NCBI RefSeq assembly: GCF_018847975.1
Contig: NZ_CP072597.1
Coordinates: 2,643,001-2,707,000 of the forward strand
From: Lysobacter sp. K5869
Lineage (GTDB): Bacteria > Pseudomonadota > Gammaproteobacteria > Xanthomonadales > Xanthomonadaceae
Length of the DNA: 64,000 nt
Reading direction: 5' to 3'
Below are positions 10,231 through 16,619 of the stretch, piece after piece. Both the position numbers and the translations under genes were made by a program. The notes below the pieces were generated by a model. The model worked only from the letters and a program-made list of their open reading frames with translations, was not told the DNA's origin and made no database searches. Position 1 is the first letter of the stretch; each line of letters begins with the position of its first letter.

Positions 10231-10452
10231 ATGTCTCGAAAGTCTGCGCTCGCACCGGATTACGTCCTGTTGCCGGTCGGCGCGTACCACGGCCTACAGG
10301 CGTTCCACGCCGAACTGATCGGCATCGCCCGCGCCATCGACTCAACAGAAACCGACGACCCCGACCAATCGCGCCGCCGCGCCCTGGCCCGCGTGTTCCG
10401 CCTCTGGGCCGACCAAGTCCACGGCAACCTCGAAACGATCCGCTCCGACTAA
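10231..10452 (+). CDS. small XAC0095-like protein
   Basis: This encodes 73 residues from an ATG with a strong GAGGAG Shine-Dalgarno at 10217-10222. The pattern (PDYVLLPVGAYHGLQAFHAEL, then a charged helix ending in RLWADQVHGNLETIRSD) resembles the short XAC0095-type proteins that recur in Xanthomonas and Lysobacter genomes, whose function is unknown. The family name comes from memory of the pattern, not a search. It has no signal peptide and is predicted to be soluble. Confidence 0.55.
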   Translation: MSRKSALAPDYVLLPVGAYHGLQAFHAELIGIARAIDSTETDDPDQSRRRALARVFRLWADQVHGNLETIRSD

Positions 10453-11026
10453 GCCCGTTCAACGCCCACCGGTCGCCGTCCGGCCGGCGGCGACCTTCGG
10501 CCCCGCTGCAATCGCAAGTGTTTTTACCTCGCGCGCAAGCCACCACGGCGCAAACGCAAGCCGCCCCGAGTCGCGCGTAGCCCGATCCGTCTTGAGCGCA
10601 AGCCGCCGAGTCTCGTCGTCGGCCGGTGCAATCCCGTCGCAAGCCCAAAACAACCGGCCGCAAGACTCAAAGTGTTGCGAGTTCGAGTCCTGTTGCGTTG
10701 CGAGCGGGACGAATCGCCTTGCCCGCGACTCTTTTCGAGCCAACCGCAAGGTATTGGACCTTGCGTGCGACCCGCAAAGCCTTGCGGTCGCAAGCTCAGA
10801 ACCCTTGCGCGCAAGCCCGCCGGCTTGCGCGCGAGCCGGCGTGGCTTGCGCACGAGGCTCACGGCCTTGGCTGCGGGACGAATAGTGTTGCGGTTGGGGT
10901 TCGGCAGCTCGCAAGCAGAAACAGTGCGTCGTGACCTTAGTCCGGCCGCGTAGAGAAGAAAGAAGCCCGGAGAGCTCCCTTTTTCGCGCTATTTGCGGTG
11001 CAAGTTTGAGTTCAGCCTCGCTACGC
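10453..11026. repeat. non-coding stretch dense in CGCAAG/CTTGCG words
   Basis: Between 10510 and 10920 the hexamer CGCAAG occurs about ten times and its complement CTTGCG about five times, often followed by GC-rich CCGCC or AGCC. Several copies form short inverted repeats (for example CTTGCGCGCAAG near 10804). All open frames here translate to arginine/serine-rich strings with no protein character. It may be a degraded REP-like cluster or a local binding array; no known family was recognised. Confidence 0.6.
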
Positions 11027-11356
11027 TTAGCGCGGATCAGCGATTGCTCGTACTTCAGTGAGTCGAGCAATTTTTTCCTCTCGGATTAAAAAGAACCAGG
11101 CGGTGCGATAGTTCAGCATGGTGATGGGCTCTACGCCGTCGAACAAAATTATAGTGGATGCTCCGCTTACTATCGTTTCCAGGATTACTGCGTTCTCAAT
11201 TGGGAGTTCTACATCCGAGTTCGCCATCCACGTTTCGCTGTCCACTCTCTTCGCAGAGCCGATATAAACAAAGTCTTCGGAAAAGAACTTGCTGTCGACC
11301 ATCCCGGTCGTCTTCCAATATTCGAAGAAGTCCAAAGCCACGTTTCGATCGTTCAT
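11027..11356 (-). CDS. small NTF2/SnoaL-like protein, copy 2
   Basis: This encodes 109 residues from ATG 11356, with AAGGA in the right place upstream. It is a clear paralogue of the protein at 9413-9769: N-terminal DRNVAL.FFE.W, TGMVDS.FFSEDFVYIG, and a C-terminal Y/R-AWFF.IRE-KI-RLT block are shared. The two copies have diverged to well under complete identity, so the duplication is old. They flank the XAC0095-like gene and the CGCAAG-rich tract. Function is unknown; a small binding, immunity-like or enzyme role is possible. Confidence 0.7.
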   Translation of the reverse strand: MNDRNVALDFFEYWKTTGMVDSKFFSEDFVYIGSAKRVDSETWMANSDVELPIENAVILETIVSGASTIILFDGVEPITMLNYRTAWFFLIREEKIARLTEVRAIADPR

Positions 11357-11414
11357 TGCGCAGGGTCCTTTTATTTTGGAGCTGGCTTACTCAGTAGCAA
11401 GGGGAAGGCGATAA

Positions 11415-11436
11415 GAAAAGCAGGGGTCAGAGTGCA
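11415..11436 (+). repeat. RAYT left-end repeat (slightly degenerate)
   Basis: Contains CAGGGGTCAGAGTGCAC preceded by GAAAAG. It is the left end of RAYT element 1 and is followed by a 5' leader (CCTAAGATGATATGCGG) that is also found in RAYT element 2. Confidence 0.8.
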
Positions 11437-11523
11437 CTTCCCCTAAGATGATATGCGGAAAATTCTGATCGCGCTGGCGGCTAGTTACCCGCATAGTGCG
11501 ATCTATTCCCCTGGAGGCGCGAT

Positions 11524-12246
11524 ATGCCTCGTCTGCCCCGGATCGATTTGCCCGGTATTCCCCAACATGTGATCCAGCGCGGCAATGACCGTCAGCCGTG
11601 TTTCTTCCAGGGAGTCGACTATGTCCGCTATATGGGCGAGTTGAAAGAACTCTCCGTCCGTAGCGGATGCGTTATCCACGCTTACGTGCTGATGACGAAT
11701 CACGTGCATCTGCTCCTGACGCCGTCGCAAGTGGGGCAGGTGAGTGCGTTGATGCAAGCGTTAGGACGTCGCTATGTGCGTTATGTAAATGACCGCTATG
11801 GCCGCACAGGCACGCTCTGGGAGGGGCGCTACAAATCTTGCCCGGTCGACAACGAAACGTACGTACTGAGTTGCTATCGATACATCGAACTCAACCCGGT
11901 GCGTGCGGCCATGGTCGCCGCACCCGGGGACTATCGATGGTCAAGCGTTAGATCGAATGCCGAAGGGGTGCATGACGCACTGATCAGGCCGCATCCGTCC
12001 TACCTGGGATTGAGTCTGGACGACGACTCCCGACGGAAGGTCTATCGCGAACTTGTAGGAAGTTCGATCACTGCGGAAGAACTGCAGCTGATTCGTCTAC
12101 GGCTTCAGCGCCAGCATGCGTTGGGCTCCGATCGATTTCGCGAAATGATTGAAGCCCAACTGCAGCGGCTAGCGGGGCCGGCGAAGATCGGTCGGCCGCG
12201 CAAGGTGTGTGCGTCCAAGGAGGATGGGGTGGAAAATTCATTCTGA
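11524..12246 (+). CDS. REP-associated tyrosine transposase (RAYT), copy 1
   Basis: This encodes 240 residues. It belongs to the Y1/HUH single-strand transposase superfamily related to IS200/IS605, with the HUH metal motif in NHVHLLL and the conserved block SCYRYIELNPVRA. The downstream YRWSS and the GRPRK basic tail are usual for RAYTs. The start ATG follows GGAGGCGCGAT, and MPRLPRIDLPGIPQHVIQRG is the typical family N-terminus. RAYTs nick and join REP-type sequences; the matching repeats here are the 22-bp ends scattered through this island. The last codons and stop lie within the degenerate right-end repeat. Confidence 0.93.
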   Translation: MPRLPRIDLPGIPQHVIQRGNDRQPCFFQGVDYVRYMGELKELSVRSGCVIHAYVLMTNHVHLLLTPSQVGQVSALMQALGRRYVRYVNDRYGRTGTLWEGRYKSCPVDNETYVLSCYRYIELNPVRAAMVAAPGDYRWSSVRSNAEGVHDALIRPHPSYLGLSLDDDSRRKVYRELVGSSITAEELQLIRLRLQRQHALGSDRFREMIEAQLQRLAGPAKIGRPRKVCASKEDGVENSF

Positions 12247-12257
12247 CCCATGTCTTC
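12236..12257 (-). repeat. RAYT right-end repeat, degenerate
   Basis: ATTCATTCTGACCCATGTC resembles the consensus TGCACTCTGACCCCTGTTTT with several changes. It contains the stop codon of RAYT copy 1. Confidence 0.55.
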
Positions 12258-12269
12258 TCTATGTTTTCT

Positions 12270-12527
12270 CTAAAGAAATATTTCGACGCTAACCTCTCCT
12301 GTTCTTCGATTTACTTTGGCCGTGCTAATTACTTTTGCGTCTAGTGGTCGCTCTGACGGGATATAAATCTCAAAAATCCCCTCGTCATCGGTTTCAAACT
12401 TACCTAATGTCCAATTGGCTTGCTCCGACTCAGGCGGTTTTGGATGCATGCTAAGTGCCTGTCGCGTTGCTTCGCGTGCAATGGCTTCCATTTCGTTCAT
12501 GTTCAATAGATTTTTCTTCATTGTCAT
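12270..12527 (-). CDS. hypothetical protein A, copy 1 (cassette gene)
   Basis: This encodes 85 residues from ATG 12527. The frame extends to 12560, but those codons are translated repeat DNA, and the second copy (15782-16039) begins at the equivalent Met. It has a helical N-terminus (EMEAIAREATRQAL) and then alternating strands ending RRTGEVSVEIFL. The fold pattern recalls small immunity-like proteins, but no family was recognised. A RAYT end lies on each side, so the gene sits in a cassette of its own. Confidence 0.6.
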   Translation of the reverse strand: MTMKKNLLNMNEMEAIAREATRQALSMHPKPPESEQANWTLGKFETDDEGIFEIYIPSERPLDAKVISTAKVNRRTGEVSVEIFL

Positions 12528-12532
12528 GGCAA

Positions 12533-12554
12533 GTGCACTCTGACCCCTGTTTTC
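12533..12554 (-). repeat. RAYT end repeat (consensus copy)
   Basis: Exact match to the 22-bp right-end sequence found at 15002-15023, containing TGCACTCTGACCCCTGTTTT. It lies just upstream of gene A copy 1. Confidence 0.9.
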
Positions 12555-12556
12555 TA

Positions 12557-12578
12557 GCACACTCTGATCCCTATTTTC
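12557..12578 (-). repeat. RAYT end repeat, degenerate
   Basis: GCACACTCTGATCCCTATTT differs from the consensus at three or four positions. It is in direct orientation with the copies at 12533 and 12593. Confidence 0.7.
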
Positions 12579-12592
12579 TGGTGAAGTGGAAA

Positions 12593-12615
12593 GTGCATTC
12601 TGACCCCCTGTTTTC
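12593..12615 (-). repeat. RAYT end repeat with one extra C
   Basis: GTGCATTCTGACCCCCTGTT followed by TTC. It is the third direct copy in this cluster and is followed by a TTTTTCTTTTTCC tract. Confidence 0.8.
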
Positions 12616-12660
12616 TTTTTCTTTTTCTTTTCCTTGGATTAGCAGTGCTTCGCAGGTTGG

Positions 12661-13005
12661 CTAGGACTCCGAATCAGACGTTTTCAGGAAGGCTCTCTTA
12701 GCCAGACACTCTATTCCGGTTCCTTCCAGATAAAGGCCGCCGGTTACGCCCAGCGGCAACTCTTCGACAAAAGTTCTCATCGAGTCTATCGCCGCAACCC
12801 TGAGTGACACAGCACGCTGATTTATTGGCTGCGCCAATGGTCTTTCACTAAGCACGTCATCCAGTGAGCGGGGCACTTCGTACTGCATGACAAAGGTGTC
12901 TCCGACCCGCACACCACGACCACTGTTCGGAATACCGACTACGACGAGCCGACCGGACTTGTCCTTCCTCAAATCTTCAACGAAAAACTCAGTCTGCAGA
13001 CTCAT
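12661..13005 (-). CDS. hypothetical protein B, copy 1 (cassette gene)
   Basis: This encodes 114 residues from MSLQTEFFVEDLRKDKSGRL, with no signal peptide or membrane segment. The sequence is strand-rich (RLVVVGIPNSGRGVRVGDTF) with a C-terminal GVTGGLYLEGTGIECLAKR block. It resembles no family I can name; size, genomic setting and composition fit orphan immunity or accessory proteins. A second copy at 16075-16419 differs by only a few residues (for example NQRAVSLR versus NQLAVLLR). Confidence 0.6.
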   Translation of the reverse strand: MSLQTEFFVEDLRKDKSGRLVVVGIPNSGRGVRVGDTFVMQYEVPRSLDDVLSERPLAQPINQRAVSLRVAAIDSMRTFVEELPLGVTGGLYLEGTGIECLAKRAFLKTSDSES

Positions 13006-13049
13006 AAATTAGCCTCCACTCCGGGCTCGCCGCAAAAACTCCGCCACTC

Positions 13050-13163
13050 GAAAAACAGGGGTCGAAAAACAGGGGTCAGAGTGCACGTCCCCACGGTGCG
13101 TGCGTCCAATGAAGATGGGGCGGAAAGTACACTCTGACCCCTGTTTTCCTGACCCCTGTTTTC
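13050..13163. mobile_element. RAYT-derived mini-element (non-autonomous), copy 1
   Basis: It consists of a duplicated left end (AAAAACAGGGGTC twice), about 40 bp that match the 3' end of the RAYT gene (GTGCGTCCAATGAAGATGGGG), and a doubled right end. It is about 114 bp long and has no coding capacity. It looks like an internal-deletion derivative of a RAYT element that keeps both ends. A second copy lies at 16464-16562. Confidence 0.75.
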
Positions 13164-13239
13164 CCCAATGAAGAACCGCGCCTGCAATCTTCGCGGACTA
13201 CGTTTCTCGGCTTGCTGGCGCATGTCTCGGGCTGTTCGC

Positions 13240-13641
13240 CTATTGCCTTGACGCTGGCCCGAACGGATTTGAAATGCGGACCACGTGGACGGGCTCCTCT
13301 TCAAAAACGCCCGGTATAGACCACTTGCTCTCTCGAAGCTCCCAATCAAGTTGGATTGTTTGCAAGCCCGCAAGAATTTCATCTTTCATATCCACCATTT
13401 GTAGCGGCCGTCCCGCGATTCCACCCTTGACGCGACTGGTCGATACATCGATCCATTCCACGTCACGAAGGAGGATCGGCCCGCCCGACACCTCCAAGTA
13501 GCCTGCCGTGGGTATCGCGAGAAGCTGTCCCCACCAGCCTTCTTGTGTTGAAGCGTCCTCTCGCCACGTAGCACGAACCCAACAACGAAGTTGCGATACC
13601 AAGGCGCATAGCGGGGACCAATACGATGTTTCGTTTTCCAC
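13240..13641 (-). CDS. hypothetical protein C (cassette gene)
   Basis: This encodes 133 residues. GTG 13641 (VENETSYWSPL) is preferred over an upstream GTG at 13683 because AAGGA lies 7 bp before it. The composition is protein-like with many Trp residues (CWVRATWRED, GWWGQLLAIP) and a strand-rich middle (GGPILLRDVEWIDVS). No signal peptide or family was recognised. It lies between the mini-element and the DUF6959-like gene on the same strand and may be co-transcribed with the latter. Confidence 0.55.
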   Translation of the reverse strand: MENETSYWSPLCALVSQLRCWVRATWREDASTQEGWWGQLLAIPTAGYLEVSGGPILLRDVEWIDVSTSRVKGGIAGRPLQMVDMKDEILAGLQTIQLDWELRESKWSIPGVFEEEPVHVVRISNPFGPASRQ

Positions 13642-13702
13642 GGGTTTTTCCTTGACGGCTTGGTCGGTAGGTCGAGGGCGCACCGTTCTTCTTCATGTCG
13701 CC

Positions 13703-14180
13703 GAGTAACTCTCCCGCAGCGGCGCTGCGATCAGTCATCGAAATAGGGCAAGGAATAGCCATGCCGCGCCAGCGTTTCTTCGTACACATCCAGACAACCG
13801 CGCAAGGTGTCCACGACGAGTTCCAGCGAGTTGTACTCGTGTGGCTGGGTGTCGGGGTCCAGCGCGCTCAGCGCTGTGTTCGCGCGACGGTACAGGCTGT
13901 GGAGGGTGTCGCCCTGGAGCACCACCCCCGGAAACGCGCGAGTGGACAGTTTGACGATGGCGGAGTTCGAGGTCGGGTCGAGGAGGTCGACGGTCGTCGT
14001 CATGTCTGATCTCGTGGAGGAGCGTCTGGGACCGGCCTCTGAGGCTATCCGATGCCACGGGCGGGGCGCAGGGGGCTTGTCGAGGGGCGGGTAGAAATCG
14101 CTGGGCCGTCCGACGACGGACGCGGCCCGGGGGACGGCTGCGGGGCGTGCGTCTCTTCGCGGTGGAGGCCTTATCCCACA
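13703..14180. repeat. duplicated segment D (copy 1): DUF6959-like gene plus upstream DNA
   Basis: About 480 bp are nearly identical to 18718-19210. The right boundary is sharp: both copies share GGTGGAGGCCTTATCCCACA, after which this copy runs straight into the RAYT end at 14182, while the other continues towards ssb. Confidence 0.85.
13731..14003 (-). CDS. DUF6959-like small protein, copy 1
   Basis: This encodes 90 residues starting MTTTVDLLDPTSNSAIVKL and containing RAFPGVVLQGDTLHSLYRRA. That motif resembles what I recall of the DUF6959 family, which has no known function; the assignment was not checked. The second copy at 18764-19036 differs at only a few residues. It is probably cytoplasmic, with no signal or membrane segment. 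RAYT element 2 is inserted just upstream of its duplicated leader. Confidence 0.65.
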   Translation of the reverse strand: MTTTVDLLDPTSNSAIVKLSTRAFPGVVLQGDTLHSLYRRANTALSALDPDTQPHEYNSLELVVDTLRGCLDVYEETLARHGYSLPYFDD

Positions 14181-14181
14181 G

Positions 14182-14203
14182 GAAAACAGGGGTCAGAGTG
14201 CAC
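14182..14203 (+). repeat. RAYT left-end repeat (consensus)
   Basis: Contains AACAGGGGTCAGAGTGCAC and forms a perfect 22-bp inverted pair with 15002-15023. Confidence 0.95.
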
Positions 14204-14289
14204 TTTCCTAAGATGATATGCGGAAAATCCTGATCACGCCGGCGGCCAGTTATCTGCATAGTGCGTTCAATTTCCCCTGGAGACGCGAT

Positions 14290-15012
14290 ATGCCTCGTCT
14301 GCCCCGGATCGATTTGCCCGGCATTCCCCAGCATGTGATCCAACGTGGCAATGACCGTCAGCCGTGTTTCTTCCAGGAAGTCGACTATGTCCGCTATCTG
14401 GGCGAGTTGAAAGAACTCTACGTCCGTAGCGGATGCGTTATCCACGCTTACGTGCTGATGACGAATCACGTGCATCTGCTCCTGACGCCGCCGCAAGCGG
14501 GGCAGGTGAGTGCGTTGATGCAAGCGTTAGGACGTCGTTATGTGCGCTATGTAAATGACCGCTATGGCCGCACAGGCACGCTCTGGGAGGGACGCTACAA
14601 ATCTTGCCCGGTCGACAACGAAACGTACGTACTGAGTTGCTATCGATACATCGAGCTCAACCCGGTGCGTGCGGCCATGGTCGCCGCCCCCGGGGACTAT
14701 CGATGGTCAAGCTTTAGATCGAATGCCGAAGGGGTGCATGACGCACTGATCAGGCCGCATCCGTCCTACCTGGGATTGAGTCTGGACGGCGACTCCCGAC
14801 GGAAGGTCTATCGCGAACTTGTAGGAAGTTCGATCACTGCGGAAGAACTGCAGCTGATTCGTCTACGGCTTCAGCGCCAGCATGCGTTGGGCTCCGATCG
14901 ATTTCGCGAAATGATTGAAGCCCAACTGCAGCGGCGAGCAGGGCCGGCGAAGATCGGCCGGCCGCGCAAGGTGTGTGCGTCCAATGAGGATGGGGTGGGA
15001 AGTGCACTCTGA
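14290..15012 (+). CDS. REP-associated tyrosine transposase (RAYT), copy 2
   Basis: This encodes 240 residues, almost identical to copy 1 (changes include GVDYVRYMG to EVDYVRYLG, SVRS to YVRS, SQVGQ to PQAGQ). The HUH motif in NHVHLLL and the YRYIELNPVRA block are intact, so it is predicted to be active. The start is ATG 14290, as in copy 1. The final codons GTG GGA AGT GCA CTC TGA are read from the right inverted end itself, so gene and element end share sequence. It is the likely source of activity on the repeats in this island. Confidence 0.93.
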   Translation: MPRLPRIDLPGIPQHVIQRGNDRQPCFFQEVDYVRYLGELKELYVRSGCVIHAYVLMTNHVHLLLTPPQAGQVSALMQALGRRYVRYVNDRYGRTGTLWEGRYKSCPVDNETYVLSCYRYIELNPVRAAMVAAPGDYRWSSFRSNAEGVHDALIRPHPSYLGLSLDGDSRRKVYRELVGSSITAEELQLIRLRLQRQHALGSDRFREMIEAQLQRRAGPAKIGRPRKVCASNEDGVGSAL

Positions 15013-15053
15013 CCCCTGTTTTCTCTGACCCCTGTTTTCTGACCCCTGTTTTC
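15002..15053 (-). repeat. RAYT right end followed by two partial tandem copies
   Basis: The full 22-bp end at 15002-15023 is followed by TCTGACCCCTGTTTTC and then TGACCCCTGTTTTC. Stacked partial ends suggest repeated end-joining or slippage at this junction. Confidence 0.9.
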
Positions 15054-15064
15054 GTTTGTTTTCT

Positions 15065-15571
15065 TCAATAAACAACAATGTCCCCATTTGGTAGGAGGCC
15101 GCAGGGCCAGTAACCTGCACTATATATTTCTAAGAGATCGCACCATGTCGCCGGCTTTCCGGTTGCTGCCTCAATGGTCGCCATTCTCGAGCAATACAAA
15201 GCGCTTCCTCTCGCAGCTTCGGAGAAATCATTGGCACCGGAAGTCAGCTTCGATGCTTTCATGACCCGTAAGGACTCCATTGTTTGTTTATAGATATCCA
15301 TGACGAGAGACTGAATTTGGGGGTCGGCGTCTCGTAATGCGTCAAGAAGAAGATTCCCGTTGAACGGGTCGTCTTGATCCCTATTGGTCGGCAACCAATC
15401 CATGTCGGCGGCGATTTTTGCATGACGAGTATCGATGCCCGCTGCGAACACGGAGCTGTCCCATGCCGCTAGATCGCCAATTGGTTGCATACCGGCCTTG
15501 CCGGGAAAGGAGCCCGAATTGGAGAACCATCTTATTGCCGAAATTTTCAAAGCGATTTCTTCGATGTTCAT
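15065..15571 (-). CDS. hypothetical protein E (cassette gene)
   Basis: This encodes 168 residues. It begins MNIEEIALKISAIRWFSNSG and ends with GYWPCGLLPNGDIVVY, a C-terminal pattern I associate with small immunity-like or accessory cytoplasmic proteins; this is a memory-based resemblance and not a firm family call. It has no signal peptide. RAYT ends bound the gene on both sides (15002-15053 and 15603-15624) with no other gene between them, the cleanest single-gene cassette in the island. Confidence 0.6.
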   Translation of the reverse strand: MNIEEIALKISAIRWFSNSGSFPGKAGMQPIGDLAAWDSSVFAAGIDTRHAKIAADMDWLPTNRDQDDPFNGNLLLDALRDADPQIQSLVMDIYKQTMESLRVMKASKLTSGANDFSEAARGSALYCSRMATIEAATGKPATWCDLLEIYSAGYWPCGLLPNGDIVVY

Positions 15572-15602
15572 TCGGATATCCGGCGCAGATCAGTCAAGGA
15601 AA

Positions 15603-15624
15603 GTGCATTCTGACCCCTGCTTTG
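15603..15624 (-). repeat. RAYT end repeat fused to a RAYT gene fragment
   Basis: GTGCATTCTGACCCCTGCTT runs directly into TTGGGCTCCG of the RAYT coding sequence, marking a recombination junction. Confidence 0.8.
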
Positions 15625-15747
15625 GGCTCCGATCGATTTCGTGAAATGATTGAAGGCCAACTGCAGCGGCTAGCGGGGCCGGCGAAGATCGGTCGGCCGC
15701 GCAAGGTGTGTGCGTCCAAGGAGGATGGGGTGGAAAATTCATTCTGA
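15622..15747 (+). pseudogene. 3' fragment of a RAYT transposase
   Basis: It encodes only the last 41 residues (LGSDRFREMIEGQLQRL to KEDGVENSF) and matches copy 1 from base 12121 to its stop. The HUH domain is missing, so it is inactive. It is the left end of the duplicated block shared with 12121 onward. Confidence 0.88.
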
Positions 15748-15781
15748 CCCATGTCTTCTCCATCTCTTCTCTATGTTTTCT

Positions 15782-16039
15782 CTAAAGAAATATTTCGACG
15801 CTAACCTCTCCTGTTCTTCGATTTACTTTGGCCGTGCTAATTACTTTTGCGTCTAGTGGTCGCTCTGACGGGATATAAATCTCAAAAATCCCCTCGTCAT
15901 CGGTTTCAAACTTACCTAATGTCCAATTGGCTTGCTCCGACTCAGGCGGTTTTGGATGCATGCTAAGTGCCTGCCGCGTTGCTTCGCGTGCAATGGCTTC
16001 CATTTTGTTCATGTTCAATAGATTTTTCTTAATTATCAT
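15782..16039 (-). CDS. hypothetical protein A, copy 2
   Basis: This encodes 85 residues, MIIKKNLLNMNKMEAIAREA onward, nearly identical to the 12270-12527 protein. The N-terminal difference (MIIKK versus MTMKK, NKME versus NEME) shows drift since duplication. A RAYT end lies immediately upstream at 16045-16066. No function was recognised; see copy 1 for fold impressions. Confidence 0.6.
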   Translation of the reverse strand: MIIKKNLLNMNKMEAIAREATRQALSMHPKPPESEQANWTLGKFETDDEGIFEIYIPSERPLDAKVISTAKVNRRTGEVSVEIFL

Positions 16040-16044
16040 GGCAA

Positions 16045-16066
16045 GTGCACTCTGACACCTGTTTTC
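16045..16066 (-). repeat. RAYT end repeat (one mismatch)
   Basis: GTGCACTCTGACACCTGTTT followed by TC. It is the only repeat between genes A and B in the second block. Confidence 0.85.
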
Positions 16067-16074
16067 TCGGTTGG

Positions 16075-16419
16075 CTAGGACTCCGAGTCAGACGTTTTCA
16101 GGAAGATTCTCTTAGCCAGACACTCTATTCCGGTTCCTTCCAGATAAAGGCCACCGGTTACGCCCAGCGGCAACTCTTCGACAAAAGTTCTCATCGAGTC
16201 TATCGCCGCAACCCTGAGTAACACAGCAAGCTGATTTATTGGCTGCGCCAATGGTCTTTCACTAAGCACGTCATCCAGTGAGCGGGGCACTTCGTATTGC
16301 ATGACAAAGGTGTCTCCGACCCGCACACCGCGACCACTGTTCGGAATGCCGACTACGACGAGCCGACCGGACTTGTCCTTCCTCAAATCTTCAACGAAAA
16401 ACTCAGTCTGCAGACTCAT
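16075..16419 (-). CDS. hypothetical protein B, copy 2
   Basis: This encodes 114 residues, nearly identical to the 12661-13005 protein. The few substitutions (INQLAVLLR, KRIFLK) keep the frame open, so both copies appear under selection or are recently duplicated. It has no signal peptide and no recognised family. The mini-element copy 2 lies upstream. Confidence 0.6.
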   Translation of the reverse strand: MSLQTEFFVEDLRKDKSGRLVVVGIPNSGRGVRVGDTFVMQYEVPRSLDDVLSERPLAQPINQLAVLLRVAAIDSMRTFVEELPLGVTGGLYLEGTGIECLAKRIFLKTSDSES

Positions 16420-16463
16420 AAATTAGCCTCCACTCCGGGCTCGCCGCAAAAACTCCGCCACTC

Positions 16464-16562
16464 GAAAAACAGGGGTCGAAAAACAGGGGTCAGAGTGCAC
16501 GTCCCCACGGTGCGTGCGTCCAATGAAGATGGGGCGGAAAGTACACTCTGACCCCCGTTTTC
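16464..16562. mobile_element. RAYT-derived mini-element, copy 2
   Basis: Same structure as 13050-13163: doubled left end, about 40 bp of RAYT 3' sequence, then a right end (GTACACTCTGACCCCCGTTT). The right end is single here and double in copy 1. Confidence 0.75.
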
Positions 16563-16573
16563 CCGGGTGGAAA

Positions 16574-16595
16574 GTGCACTCTGGCCCCTGTTTTG
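16574..16595 (-). repeat. RAYT end repeat, last of the array
   Basis: GTGCACTCTGGCCCCTGTTT with one mismatch. No further copy was seen between here and ssb. Confidence 0.85.
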
Positions 16596-16619
16596 CTAGG
16601 TCGCTGTAGGCGGTTGATG

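Larger units (their letters stand above)
11415..12257 (+). mobile_element. RAYT element 1
   Basis: The unit consists of a left-end repeat, an 87-bp leader, the transposase gene and a degenerate right end (ATTCATTCTGACCCATG). Its internal DNA is nearly identical to element 2 at 14182-15023. The right inverted end is decayed relative to element 2, so this copy may be immobile. Confidence 0.75.
14182..15023 (+). mobile_element. RAYT element 2 with perfect 22-bp inverted ends
   Basis: The unit is bounded by exact 22-bp inverted repeats, with a leader matching element 1 and an intact transposase gene. Its left end abuts the end of duplicated segment D, giving a clean insertion junction. No target duplication was recognised. 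This is the best-preserved copy in the island. Confidence 0.88.
15622..16563. repeat. segmental duplication of 12121-13150 (RAYT tail, genes A and B, mini-element)
   Basis: Gene order and orientation match the first block, with high nucleotide identity. The main difference is that two RAYT ends and a T-rich tract (12557-12653) are absent between A and B in this copy, and a 12-bp CCATCTCTTCTC insertion is present after the RAYT tail. The blocks are direct repeats separated by genes C, D, RAYT 2 and E. Confidence 0.85.

Noticed and set aside
10459..10953. Several overlapping open frames of 90-200 codons
   Set aside because: All translate the CGCAAG-rich tract into Arg/Ser/Ala strings and none has a plausible start site or domain.
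11415..16595. CRISPR or integron attC array
   Set aside because: The 22-bp repeats occur in both orientations at irregular spacing, contain no spacer series, and match RAYT element ends; no integrase or cas gene is present.
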